From an uncultured Oscillospiraceae bacterium (lineage in GTDB: Bacteria; Bacillota; Clostridia; Oscillospirales; Oscillospiraceae), in contig CAKTMF010000007.1 of NCBI GenBank assembly GCA_934573855.1, positions 83,613-147,612 of the forward strand: a DNA stretch of 64,000 nucleotides, written 5' to 3'. Below are positions 51,290 through 59,021 of the stretch, in pieces. The number at the start of each line of letters is the position of its first letter. Positions within the stretch are counted from its first letter, which is position 1. The position numbers were made by a program, and so were the translations under genes. A model generated the notes under the pieces. That model had not been told where the DNA came from and ran no database searches. It worked only from the letters and a program-made list of their open reading frames with translations.

Positions 51290-51754
51290 TTATTTTTTCC
51301 CCAGCATATCCGCTATGCCGCCGAGATCGACTCCGTCAAGCTCGCCGAGAATACCGCCGATCAGCCCCGCGACGCCGGTCTGTTCGCCCTTGAGGACGGA
51401 GACGGCCTTTTTGCGCGTGTCGGAGTCCGCCTCCCGGTAAAGCTCCACGAGCTTTTTCTCTCCCGCGGTGAGCTTCAGCTCGGCGGAGGTTTTCTTTGAA
51501 GCGGTCTTTTTCGCGCCCGAGGCGGACGAAGTCTTGTAGGTGGAGGCCTTCGCGGCCTCGATAAGCGAGGACTGAGTGACGCCGGTGGCCTTTGCTATCT
51601 GGCGGAGCGCGCTCTGGGTAAGCTCCTTTTCGCCGCGCTCGGCCTTGCTTATGTCCGCGGCGGTGACACCGTCGACCTTCTTCGCGAGCTGCTCCTGGGT
51701 GAGGCCTGCGCCGGTGCGCGCCTCTTTTATAAGGGGGCCTATCTTGTTCGCCAT
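51290..51754 (-). CDS. XRE-family regulator with C-terminal helical domain
   Basis: A 154-aa protein. Residues about 4-62 are an XRE helix-turn-helix (IKEARTGAGLTQEQLAKKVD, TAADISKAERGEKEL). A Ser/Ala/Lys linker (SSASGAKKTASKKTSAE) leads to a helix with LTAGEKKLVELYREAD and a Gly-rich amphipathic end (GVAGLIGGILGELDGV). ATG 51754 follows AGAGGAA by eight bases. It lies 23 bases downstream of the pseudouridine synthase, on the same strand. Target unknown. Confidence 0.8.
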   Translation of the reverse strand: MANKIGPLIKEARTGAGLTQEQLAKKVDGVTAADISKAERGEKELTQSALRQIAKATGVTQSSLIEAAKASTYKTSSASGAKKTASKKTSAELKLTAGEKKLVELYREADSDTRKKAVSVLKGEQTGVAGLIGGILGELDGVDLGGIADMLGKK

Positions 51755-51777
51755 GGCATGTTCCTCTGTTCTTATTA

Positions 51778-52752
51778 TCAAAATTCGGTGCTTTCCACGC
51801 CGAAATACTTTTCAGCGAAGTCCACCCTGTCCACCCGGAAGGTCCTGCCGCGCAGGTAGTTGAGTATCCCGGCGTCGGTGGGGAATTCAAAATAGAGCTT
51901 ATAGGAATAGAGCGCCTGACCCTTTTCATCGAAGCCCTTGTTGAAGCGCTCGCTGCCGTATTTCCCGTCACCCAGAAGCGGCCAGCCCGCGTGGGACATC
52001 TGCACGCGTATCTGGTGGGTGCGGCCGGTGAGCAGCCGGCACTCCACGAGCGACAGCGCCCCCTTTGAACACAGCACGCGGTACTCGGTGACGGCGGTCT
52101 TTGCGCCCGGCTCCGGGCGGGACTTCACATAGACCTGATTTTTGCCCGCGTCCTTGAAAAGGTAATTCTCCAGTCTGCCGCTGCGGGGACTGGGACGGCC
52201 CTGCACGGCGCAGAGATAGTATTTCTCGATCTCCCTGTCGCGTATCTTGTCATTGAGGATACGCAGAGCCTCGGCATTTTTCGCGGCAATGACTATGCCG
52301 CCGGTGTTGCGGTCGATACGGTTGCACAGCGCCGGGGCGAAGGAATTTTCCTCCTTCGGCCGCCACTCGCCCTTTTGCGCCATATAGGCTTGTATGTTGG
52401 CGATGAGCGTGTTATAATCCCACACGCCCGCGCTGTGGCAGAGAACGCCGGGCTTTTTGTCGGCGAGGAGGATGTTCTCGTCCTCGTAGACGATGTCCAG
52501 CCGGGGCGTGCCGACCTTGAGATAGGAATTTTCTTCCCGGGGCTTTTCAAAGAACTCGTCGTTGATGTATAATTGCAGCGTGTCGCCGAGGGCGAGCCGC
52601 GTGTCGCGCTTCGCGCCCTTGCCGTTGAGCTTGATACGCTTGAGACGGATGTACTTCTGCAGCAGAGACTCCGGCAGCAGCGGTACGGCCTTTCCCACAA
52701 AGCGGTCAAGACGCTGACCGGCGTCATTCTGTTTTACTGTAAGCTCCTTCAT
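51778..52752 (-). CDS. RluA-family pseudouridine synthase
   Basis: A 324-aa RNA pseudouridine synthase. An S4 RNA-binding domain covers about residues 10-75; the catalytic motif is NRIDRNTGG (Asp nucleophile at about residue 149), and GRTHQIRVQMSHAGWPLLGD is the conserved C-terminal block. RluD- or RluC-like action on 23S rRNA is likely; the exact uridine cannot be read from sequence. ATG 52752 begins MKELTVKQ, a normal S4 start; the upstream frame crosses the promoter. Confidence 0.9.
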   Translation of the reverse strand: MKELTVKQNDAGQRLDRFVGKAVPLLPESLLQKYIRLKRIKLNGKGAKRDTRLALGDTLQLYINDEFFEKPREENSYLKVGTPRLDIVYEDENILLADKKPGVLCHSAGVWDYNTLIANIQAYMAQKGEWRPKEENSFAPALCNRIDRNTGGIVIAAKNAEALRILNDKIRDREIEKYYLCAVQGRPSPRSGRLENYLFKDAGKNQVYVKSRPEPGAKTAVTEYRVLCSKGALSLVECRLLTGRTHQIRVQMSHAGWPLLGDGKYGSERFNKGFDEKGQALYSYKLYFEFPTDAGILNYLRGRTFRVDRVDFAEKYFGVESTEF

Positions 52753-52804
52753 GGCCTCGCCGCCGCCTTCTATACTATTTATAGTGAAAAATCTCTCTTT
52801 TCGG

Positions 52805-52855
52805 ATTATACTATATAAAATTAGTGTTGACAAGACTTGACAAGTCAACTATAAT
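52805..52855. promoter_or_regulatory. Divergent promoters sharing a -35 region, with palindrome
   Basis: Plus strand: TTGACA at 52827-52832, 17-bp spacer, TATAAT at 52850-52855, for yceD-rpmF. Minus strand: TTGTCA (52828-52833), 17-bp spacer, TATAAT (52805-52810), for the pseudouridine synthase. The two -35 boxes overlap by five bases. A palindrome GACTTG-A-CAAGTC lies at 52834-52846 inside the plus-strand spacer. Confidence 0.75.
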
Positions 52856-52911
52856 ACTAAGGCTGATATTCTGTGCTAACAGCGCTTTGGCATTGCGGCA
52901 AGGAGCTTTTT

Positions 52912-53403
52912 ATGCGGCTGAACTTACGAGAAATTATCGAGATACCCGGCGGTCAGGTCCCGTTTTCGTGCGAGCTTGATACGGACGGGCTTGATTTTCC
53001 GGCGGTCGCCGCGTATATCACAAAGCCCCGCGCCGAGGGACGCATTTATAACGAGGCCGGTGTTCTCCGCATGAAGGGCGAGATCACGACGAGGCTGAGA
53101 TGTATCTGCGACCGCTGCGGCGACGAATTTGAAAGCGTCAAGACCACCGGAATAGACGCCACCATAGTCGAGGAGGACCCCGGCGATAACCCTGAGCTGT
53201 TCCTGCTCGACGGCGACGAGGCAGATCTGGACGAGATCGTCTATACCTGCTTCGTTCTGGATATGGAAAGCAAGTTCCTCTGCAAGGAGGACTGCAAGGG
53301 GCTTTGCCCCACCTGCGGCAAAAACCTCAACCTCGGCCCGTGCGCGTGCCGAAAACAATTGGATCCAAGATTTGCTGTGCTTGAGCAGCTTTTGGATAAA
53401 TAA
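52912..53403 (+). CDS. YceD/DUF177 family protein
   Basis: A 163-aa protein of the YceD (DUF177) family, implicated in 23S rRNA accumulation. It carries a Cys pair CICDRCG at about residues 63-69 and a second cluster with CKEDCKGLCPTCGKNLN near residue 125-140, likely a zinc ribbon. The family is nearly always encoded directly before rpmF, as here. AAGGAG lies eight bases before the ATG. Confidence 0.9.
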   Translation: MRLNLREIIEIPGGQVPFSCELDTDGLDFPAVAAYITKPRAEGRIYNEAGVLRMKGEITTRLRCICDRCGDEFESVKTTGIDATIVEEDPGDNPELFLLDGDEADLDEIVYTCFVLDMESKFLCKEDCKGLCPTCGKNLNLGPCACRKQLDPRFAVLEQLLDK

Positions 53404-53455
53404 AATTTTTTAATTTATAGCTGCTCATAAACAGCTGTTATCAGGAGGTGTCAAC

Positions 53456-53644
53456 ATGGCAGTCCCGAAGGGAAAAGTATCACGCCAGAGACGTGACAAG
53501 AGACGTTCTTCCACTTGGAAGCTCGAAGCTCCCGGCATCATCAAGTGCCCCAACTGCGGCGCATTCTGCATGCCCCACCGCGTTTGCAAGGCTTGCGGAC
53601 AGTACAAGGGCCGCGTAGTCATCAATGTTGATGAGAGCAAGTAA
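53456..53644 (+). CDS. rpmF: 50S ribosomal protein L32
   Basis: A 62-aa ribosomal protein beginning MAVPKGKVSRQRRDKRRSS with the zinc-binding form CPNCGAF...CKACGQYKG, i.e. the four-Cys (C+) version. AGGAGGTG lies eight bases before the ATG. Confidence 0.98.
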   Translation: MAVPKGKVSRQRRDKRRSSTWKLEAPGIIKCPNCGAFCMPHRVCKACGQYKGRVVINVDESK

Positions 53645-53653
53645 AACAGCTTG

Positions 53654-53688
53654 AGGAGGAGAGGCCGTCACAGCCTGTCCTCCTTTTG
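53654..53688 (+). terminator. Terminator of yceD-rpmF
   Basis: GGAGGAGAGGC against GCCTGTCCTCC with one mismatch, 7-base loop, then TTTT. Confidence 0.75.
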
Positions 53689-53734
53689 CTATACGCCCTT
53701 CCCGGCGTGAAAAAAAGAGAAGGCAGCTTTTTAT

Positions 53735-55090
53735 ATGTATAACCTTATCAGCTCCATTGACGGCGACAGCCCGCTTCGCGGCAGAGTGCGGCTCGGCGAC
53801 GCGCTGGTGTCCATCAACGGCAACAGAATATTGGACGTTCTTGACTATAAATTCTTTGCCTACGACAGGAAGCTCGACGTGGTGCTTCGCCGCGGCGACG
53901 GCAGCGAGTACGAGCTGACCGTACACAAAAACGAGGGCGGGGACCTTGGTCTTGATTTCGAGAGCTATCTTATGGACCGGCCGCGCTCGTGCGCGAACAA
54001 CTGTGTGTTCTGCTTCATCGACCAGCTGCCGAAGGGCATGCGCAGGACGATGTACTTCAAGGACGACGACGCGCGTCTGAGCTTCCTTATGGGAAACTAC
54101 ATCACGCTCACGAATCTCTCAAAGCGCGAGATAGAGCGCATTATCGCCCTGAGGATAAGCCCCATCAACGTCTCTGTCCAGACTACCGACCCGGAGCTTC
54201 GCTGTCTCATGCTCGGCAACCCGAGAGCGGGGGAGAGCATTGACGTCATGCGCCGCTTCGCGGAGGCGGGGATCGAGATGAACTGCCAGATCGTCTGCTG
54301 CCCGGGGCTGAACGACGGCGAGGCGCTCGAGCGCACCATGCGCGACCTCGCGGACATGTATCCCGGCGTACACAGCGTTTCCGTGGTGCCGGTGGGACTT
54401 ACGAAGTTTCGCGAGGGGCTGCACGAGCTCACGCCCTTCACGCCGGAGCATGCCGCCGAGACGCTCGACCTCGTCACCGCCTTCGGCGACGAGTGCGTCA
54501 GAAAATACGGCACGCGCATTTTCTTCTGCGGCGACGAGATGTACCTCAAGGCCGGGCGCGAGCTGCCGGAGGACGAGTTTTACGAGGAATATACCCAGCT
54601 CGACAACGGCGTGGGCATGCTGCGGCTGCTCATCACGGAGTATACCTCCGCGCTCAGGCTCTCCGACGAGCCGGACGGCGTGCCGTTCTCCATCGCGACC
54701 GGGGTCTCCGCCGCGCCGTTTTTTGAAAAGCTCGTCTCAATGGCGAAGGAGAAGTACCCGAAGCTCGACGGCCGGGTGTACGCCATCGAGAACGACTTTT
54801 TCGGCCACAGCATAAACGTCACCGGTCTTATCACCGGGCAGGACCTCATCGCCCAGCTCAAGGGACGCGAGCTGGGACAGCGGCTTTTGATCTCGCAGTC
54901 CATGCTGCGCCGCGAGGAGATGGACTTCCTCGACGACGTGACGCTCGAACAGGCGGTGAGCGCCCTCGGCGTGCCGATCTACCCGGTGGAGCAGGACGGC
55001 TTTGCACTCTGGGACGCCATTTCCGGCGAACTGCCAGAGGTAAAGCTCCCCACGCGCGGCGAGGATACGGAGTATTACCGCTATAACTGA
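53735..55090 (+). CDS. DUF512 family radical SAM-like protein with PDZ domain
   Basis: A 451-aa protein widespread in Clostridia. Residues about 5-65 are PDZ-like (LGDALVSINGNRILDV); the cluster-binding motif is CANNCVFCFIDQLPKGMR at about residues 87-104, followed by a TIM-barrel-like region and a C-terminal DUF512 domain (GHSINVTGLITGQDLI). Function is unknown; it commonly lies directly upstream of der, as it does here apart from the inserted transposase. Confidence 0.9.
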   Translation: MYNLISSIDGDSPLRGRVRLGDALVSINGNRILDVLDYKFFAYDRKLDVVLRRGDGSEYELTVHKNEGGDLGLDFESYLMDRPRSCANNCVFCFIDQLPKGMRRTMYFKDDDARLSFLMGNYITLTNLSKREIERIIALRISPINVSVQTTDPELRCLMLGNPRAGESIDVMRRFAEAGIEMNCQIVCCPGLNDGEALERTMRDLADMYPGVHSVSVVPVGLTKFREGLHELTPFTPEHAAETLDLVTAFGDECVRKYGTRIFFCGDEMYLKAGRELPEDEFYEEYTQLDNGVGMLRLLITEYTSALRLSDEPDGVPFSIATGVSAAPFFEKLVSMAKEKYPKLDGRVYAIENDFFGHSINVTGLITGQDLIAQLKGRELGQRLLISQSMLRREEMDFLDDVTLEQAVSALGVPIYPVEQDGFALWDAISGELPEVKLPTRGEDTEYYRYN

Positions 55091-55605
55091 TGGGACTGCC
55101 CAAAAGAAAGCCGAACAGACTGCCGGGGTACGACTACGGCTCTCCCGGCGCGTATTTCGTCACTGTCTGCACACGCGGCAGACGCGGCATATTGTCCCGT
55201 ATTTCCGTAGGGGAGGGGCTTGCTCCTCCCGATGTGAGATTGACGGAATGCGGGAGAATAGTGGAGAGAAACATATTTGAGATCGAAAGGCGTTTTAACT
55301 TTACGGTCGACAAATATATTATAATGCCAAATCATGTGCATCTGCTCATATCCGTCCCGGAATGTGCGGGAGGACCAAGGCCCTCCCCTACGATCACGGA
55401 CGCGATATGCGCGTTCAAATCCCTGAGCGCGGTAGAATGCGGCAGGGAGATCGGGGTGAAAAACCTCTGGCAGCGTTCCTTCCATGACCACGTCATCCGA
55501 GGTGAGGATGATCGGCAAAAAATATGGGAATATATTGACGGCAACGCACAGAAATGGCCGGAGGACTGCTTCTATGTCCCTGCGGACGGGGAGCGGACCC
55601 AATAA
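55090..55605 (+). CDS. REP-associated tyrosine transposase (Y1_Tnp)
   Basis: A 171-aa HUH-type single-strand transposase. The HUH motif lies in IIMPNHVHLLI (about residue 80), GAYFVTVCT is the N-terminal strand, and the likely catalytic Tyr is in KIWEYIDGNAQKW near residue 154. No terminal inverted repeats or second orf: it is a domesticated-type RAYT rather than an IS. Two stretches of the gene (55210-55231, 55366-55392) are REP palindromes read as protein. It sits between the DUF512 gene (one-base overlap) and der, apparently inserted into a conserved pair. Confidence 0.88.
   Translation: MGLPKRKPNRLPGYDYGSPGAYFVTVCTRGRRGILSRISVGEGLAPPDVRLTECGRIVERNIFEIERRFNFTVDKYIIMPNHVHLLISVPECAGGPRPSPTITDAICAFKSLSAVECGREIGVKNLWQRSFHDHVIRGEDDRQKIWEYIDGNAQKWPEDCFYVPADGERTQ
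55210..55231 (+). repeat. REP palindrome inside the transposase gene, copy 1
   Basis: GGGGAGGGGCTTG then CTCCTCCCG, preceded by CCGTA. Matches the intergenic element at 13111-13133 over its whole length. Confidence 0.7.
55366..55392 (-). repeat. REP palindrome inside the transposase gene, copy 2 (inverted)
   Basis: On the minus strand CGTAGGGGAGGGCCTTG then GTCCTCCCGC; the same element as copy 1 in opposite orientation with two or three changes. Confidence 0.7.
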
Positions 55606-55634
55606 TACAGAAAACTATCAGGGAGGGAAAACCT

Positions 55635-56963
55635 ATGGCAAGACCTCTTGTTGCTATCGTCGGACGGCCCAACGTGGGCAAGTCCATGCTCTTCAACCGG
55701 CTGGTGGGACAGCGTCTCTCCATCGTTGAGGATACCCCCGGCGTCACCCGCGACAGGCTTTATGCCGAGTGCGAGTGGTGCGGGAGAAAATTTGATGTGG
55801 TGGATACCGGCGGTATAGAGCCGACCACCGACAGCGAAATATTGATGTTCATGCGCGAGCAGGCGCAGATAGCCATCAACTCCGCGACGGTCATCATCTT
55901 CGTCACCGACCTGCGCACCGGCGTCACTGCCGCCGACGAGGAGGTGGCGGGCATGCTGCTGCGCTCGAAAAAGCCTGTAGTGCTGGCTGTGAACAAGGCC
56001 GACTCCACCGGCGCCGTCGATCCCGGAGTGTACGAGTTCTACTCGCTGGGTCTCGGCGACCCGATACCCACCTCCGCCGTCCACGGCCACGGAACCGGCG
56101 ACCTGCTCGACGAATGTCTCAGGTATTTCCCCGAGGAGGACGAGGAGGAGGCCGACGACGACCTTATCAAGGTCGCCATCATCGGCAAGCCCAACGTGGG
56201 CAAATCCTCGCTCGTGAACCATATCCTCGGCGAAAAGCGCGTCATTGTCAGCGACATGGCAGGGACCACCCGCGACGCGGTCGACACGGTGTACGAAAAT
56301 CAGTACGGCCGCTACATGTTCATCGACACCGCCGGGATACGACGCAAGTCCAAGGTGGACGAGCGCGTGGAGAAGTTCTCCGTCATGCGCGCACAGCTCG
56401 CAATCGAGCGCGCGGACGTGTGCATAATCATGCTCGACGCCCGCGACGGCGTCACCGAGCAGGACACCAAGATCGCCGGTATCGCCCACGAGTCGGGCAA
56501 GGCGTGCATAGTCATCGCCAACAAGTGGGACCTGGTCGAAAAGGAGACCGGCACCATGGAGAAAATGCGCAAGGATATCATGCGCGACCTGAGCTTCATG
56601 AGCTACGCGCCGATACTCTTCATCTCCGCCCTCACCGGGCAGCGCACCGAGAGGATATTCGAGCTTATAAACTACGTCAACGAGCAGAGTACCATGCGCA
56701 TTTCCACCGGCATGCTCAATAACGTCCTTGCCGACGCGCAGGCGAGAGTCCAGCCGCCCACGGATAAGGGCCGCCGTCTCAAGATATACTACATGACCCA
56801 GACCGGCGTGAAGCCCCCCAACTTCGTCATTTTCTGCAACTCCCGCGAGCTGTTCCACTTCTCCTACCAGCGCTATCTCGAAAACCAGATACGCGCCGTG
56901 TTCGGCCTTGAGGGGACGCCCATACGCATCGTTATAAGACAGAAAGGTGATAAGGAAGAATGA
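55635..56963 (+). CDS. der: Ribosome-assembly GTPase Der (EngA)
   Basis: A 442-aa protein with two tandem GTPase domains: G1 motifs GRPNVGKS (about residue 10) and GKPNVGKS (about 182), G3 DTGG and DTAG, G4 NKAD and NKWD, and a C-terminal KH-like domain (MLNNVLADAQARVQPP onward). It acts in 50S subunit maturation. ATG 55635 follows GGGAGGG by seven bases. It overlaps the PlsY-like gene by four bases. Confidence 0.97.
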   Translation: MARPLVAIVGRPNVGKSMLFNRLVGQRLSIVEDTPGVTRDRLYAECEWCGRKFDVVDTGGIEPTTDSEILMFMREQAQIAINSATVIIFVTDLRTGVTAADEEVAGMLLRSKKPVVLAVNKADSTGAVDPGVYEFYSLGLGDPIPTSAVHGHGTGDLLDECLRYFPEEDEEEADDDLIKVAIIGKPNVGKSSLVNHILGEKRVIVSDMAGTTRDAVDTVYENQYGRYMFIDTAGIRRKSKVDERVEKFSVMRAQLAIERADVCIIMLDARDGVTEQDTKIAGIAHESGKACIVIANKWDLVEKETGTMEKMRKDIMRDLSFMSYAPILFISALTGQRTERIFELINYVNEQSTMRISTGMLNNVLADAQARVQPPTDKGRRLKIYYMTQTGVKPPNFVIFCNSRELFHFSYQRYLENQIRAVFGLEGTPIRIVIRQKGDKEE

Positions 56964-57607
56964 TAGTATATATACTGCTGCTGCTCATCGCCGCCGCCGT
57001 CGCGTATTTCTTCGGCAGCATGAGTTCGGTCGTTATCGCGTCAAATTTCGTTTTTCACCGTAATCTGTACAGGCTGGGGCGCGGCAACGCGCTCATCTCG
57101 AACTTCCGGCGCGTCTACGGCTGGAAGGGCGCCGTGAAGCTCCTGCTGGTCGAGCTGGTGCGCGACATCGTCCCCATACTCATCGGCGGCGTGCTGCTCG
57201 GCTTCAAGGGCCACACGGAGGTGGGGCGCGTATTTGCCGGCTTCTGCCTTGTGGTCGGACGGCTATATTCCGTGTTCTATGACATGAAGGGCAGCAGCGC
57301 GACGCTCTGCCTCGTGGTGATGGGCATGTTCGCGGATACCTCGGCCGGCATTGCCGCCGGCGTGATGGCCGCCGCGGTCACGCTGCTCTCAAGGTATGTT
57401 TCGCTGGGCGCCGTGGCGGGTGCGGTCACTCTCGCGATCACGACCGCGCTGGTCGTGGACGACGGTATCATCGTAAAGCTCACCATCTATACCGCGCTCA
57501 TGGTCGCGCTCAAGCACATCCCCGCGATATTCCGTATCCTAAACGGCAAGGAAGAGCGGCTGAGCTTCAAGGAGGATCTCACCTATAAGCTCGACCAGCC
57601 ATTCTGA
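56960..57607 (+). CDS. PlsY-like glycerol-3-phosphate acyltransferase, divergent
   Basis: A 215-aa membrane protein with about five helices, placed after der as plsY often is. The start (YFFGSMSSVVIASNF) and the end (KHIPAIFRILNGKEERL) fit PlsY, but two catalytic motifs are altered: GSGNxGATN reads GRGNALISN, and GHxxPxFxxFxGGKGVAT reads GRLYSVFYDMKGSSATL, losing the His and the Gly-Lys-Gly loop. It may have changed activity or be a non-acyltransferase paralogue; a standard plsY would then be elsewhere. Confidence 0.75.
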   Translation: MIVYILLLLIAAAVAYFFGSMSSVVIASNFVFHRNLYRLGRGNALISNFRRVYGWKGAVKLLLVELVRDIVPILIGGVLLGFKGHTEVGRVFAGFCLVVGRLYSVFYDMKGSSATLCLVVMGMFADTSAGIAAGVMAAAVTLLSRYVSLGAVAGAVTLAITTALVVDDGIIVKLTIYTALMVALKHIPAIFRILNGKEERLSFKEDLTYKLDQPF

Positions 57608-57616
57608 ATATCCCTG

Positions 57617-57657
57617 CGCCGCCGCGCCGTGTTTTTTGGTGCGGCGGAGCTTATTTT
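57617..57657 (+). terminator. Probable terminator after der-plsY
   Basis: CCGCCGCGCC pairs with GGTGCGGCGG (one G-T wobble) across a T-rich loop, followed by AGCTTATTTTG. Confidence 0.55.
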
Positions 57658-57671
57658 GCGCTTACAAACTG

Positions 57672-57700
57672 TTGACGATATAAGCCGCATATGATATAAT
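57672..57700 (+). promoter_or_regulatory. Promoter of the CNNM pair, bracketed by an inverted repeat
   Basis: TTGACG, 17-bp spacer, TATAAT. A perfect 10-bp inverted repeat TAAGCCGCAT / ATGCGGCTTA (57681-57690 and 57699-57708, 8-bp spacer) surrounds and overlaps the -10, a typical repressor-site position. Confidence 0.75.
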
Positions 57701-57737
57701 GCGGCTTAATTTGTATAAAGGAGTTGTATGTCCAAAA

Positions 57738-59021
57738 ATGGATGATGGCAGTCGATTGCCTTGGATAATGGCCGTTGTGCTTCTTTTGTGCGCGGTGTAT
57801 TTCGCGGTCACGGAGACCTCTATAGCCTCCGTCTCACGCAACAGGATGAGATCCGCCGCAGAGCATGGCGACGACCGGGCAAAAAAAGTCATATATGTCC
57901 TTGATAATTTTGACAACGCGATCAGCACTATCCTTATCGGCACGAACATCGTACATATCTCCATCGCGTCCATCGTCACCGTCGCCGTGACTAAGAGATG
58001 GGGACTCAGTGCGGTGTCCGTCAGCACCGTGATAACGACCATCGCGGTCTTTTTCGCGGGCGAAATGCTCCCGAAGAGCGTTGCAAAGAAATACTGCGAG
58101 AAGTGCGCGCTGGCCTGCGCCGGACCGCTGTGCTTTTTCATGAAGGTGTTCGCGCCGCTCTCGAAGCTGCTGACGGTCATCGGCAGCGCGGCCTCGAAGC
58201 TCACCAAGGGCGAGGCGGAGAAGTCCGTGACCGAGGATGAGCTGTACGACATCATAGAAGACATGACCGAGGAAGGCTCCCTCAACGAGGAGCAGGGCGA
58301 ACTCATCTCCTCCGCGCTGCAGTTCGGCGATGTGACGGTCGAGAGCATACTCACCCCCCGCGTCGATCTCGCGGCCATTGATATAAAGAGCAGCGTGGAC
58401 GAGGTCCTCTCTCAGGTGAAGGCCTGCTCCCACAGCCGCCTGCCGGTCTATGACGGCAGCATTGACAATATAATCGGCGTGCTGCAGATACGGCGCTTTA
58501 TCAAGGCGTATCTGCACCTCGGGAAAAATCTCGACCTGCGCACGATACTCGATAAGGTGGTCTTTGTTCACCAAAGCACCAATATCGACGAGCTGCTGCC
58601 CATCATGAGCAAGCAGAAGATAAACATTGCCGTGGTCACAGATAACTACGGCGGCACCGTCGGTATCGTCACCGTTGAGGATATCCTCGAGGAGCTTGTC
58701 GGCGAGATATGGGACGAGGACGACGTGGTCGAGGAGCCTATAGTCGAGCTGGAGGACGGCGTTTTCCAGATAAACGCCGACGAATCCGTAAGCGACGCCT
58801 TTGACCGTATGGGCTTCGAGGACCCGGAGGAGGACGAGGAGCTTGTCAATACGCTCATGGGCGAATGGGCGTTCCACCAGTTCACCGCCATCCCGAAGGT
58901 CGGGGACAGCTTCGACTACCACGGCCTCACCGTTACAGTCTCCGCCATGGAGCATAACCGTATCCTGACTCTCAAGGTCACTGTGCCTTCCAAGACCGGG
59001 GAAGGAGGCGAGGACGAATGA
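57738..59021 (+). CDS. CNNM/CBS-domain membrane protein (hemolysin-like), first copy
   Basis: A 427-aa protein: a CNNM transmembrane domain (about 1-185, three to four helices, ETSIASVSRNRMRSAAE typical), two CBS domains (about 205-330) and a CorC_HlyC domain (about 345-425). The family exports Mg2+ or Co2+ or links cation binding to nucleotide sensing. ATG 57738 is 14 bases from AAAGGAG; a five-codon frame starting ATG 57728 is better placed and its stop overlaps this start, so coupling or an A-run slip is possible. Confidence 0.85.
   Translation: MDDGSRLPWIMAVVLLLCAVYFAVTETSIASVSRNRMRSAAEHGDDRAKKVIYVLDNFDNAISTILIGTNIVHISIASIVTVAVTKRWGLSAVSVSTVITTIAVFFAGEMLPKSVAKKYCEKCALACAGPLCFFMKVFAPLSKLLTVIGSAASKLTKGEAEKSVTEDELYDIIEDMTEEGSLNEEQGELISSALQFGDVTVESILTPRVDLAAIDIKSSVDEVLSQVKACSHSRLPVYDGSIDNIIGVLQIRRFIKAYLHLGKNLDLRTILDKVVFVHQSTNIDELLPIMSKQKINIAVVTDNYGGTVGIVTVEDILEELVGEIWDEDDVVEEPIVELEDGVFQINADESVSDAFDRMGFEDPEEDEELVNTLMGEWAFHQFTAIPKVGDSFDYHGLTVTVSAMEHNRILTLKVTVPSKTGEGGEDE

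Noticed and set aside
55090..55605. Complete IS200/IS605 insertion sequence
   Set aside because: No second orf (TnpB) and no subterminal hairpins bounding the gene; the REP palindromes are internal, which fits a RAYT.
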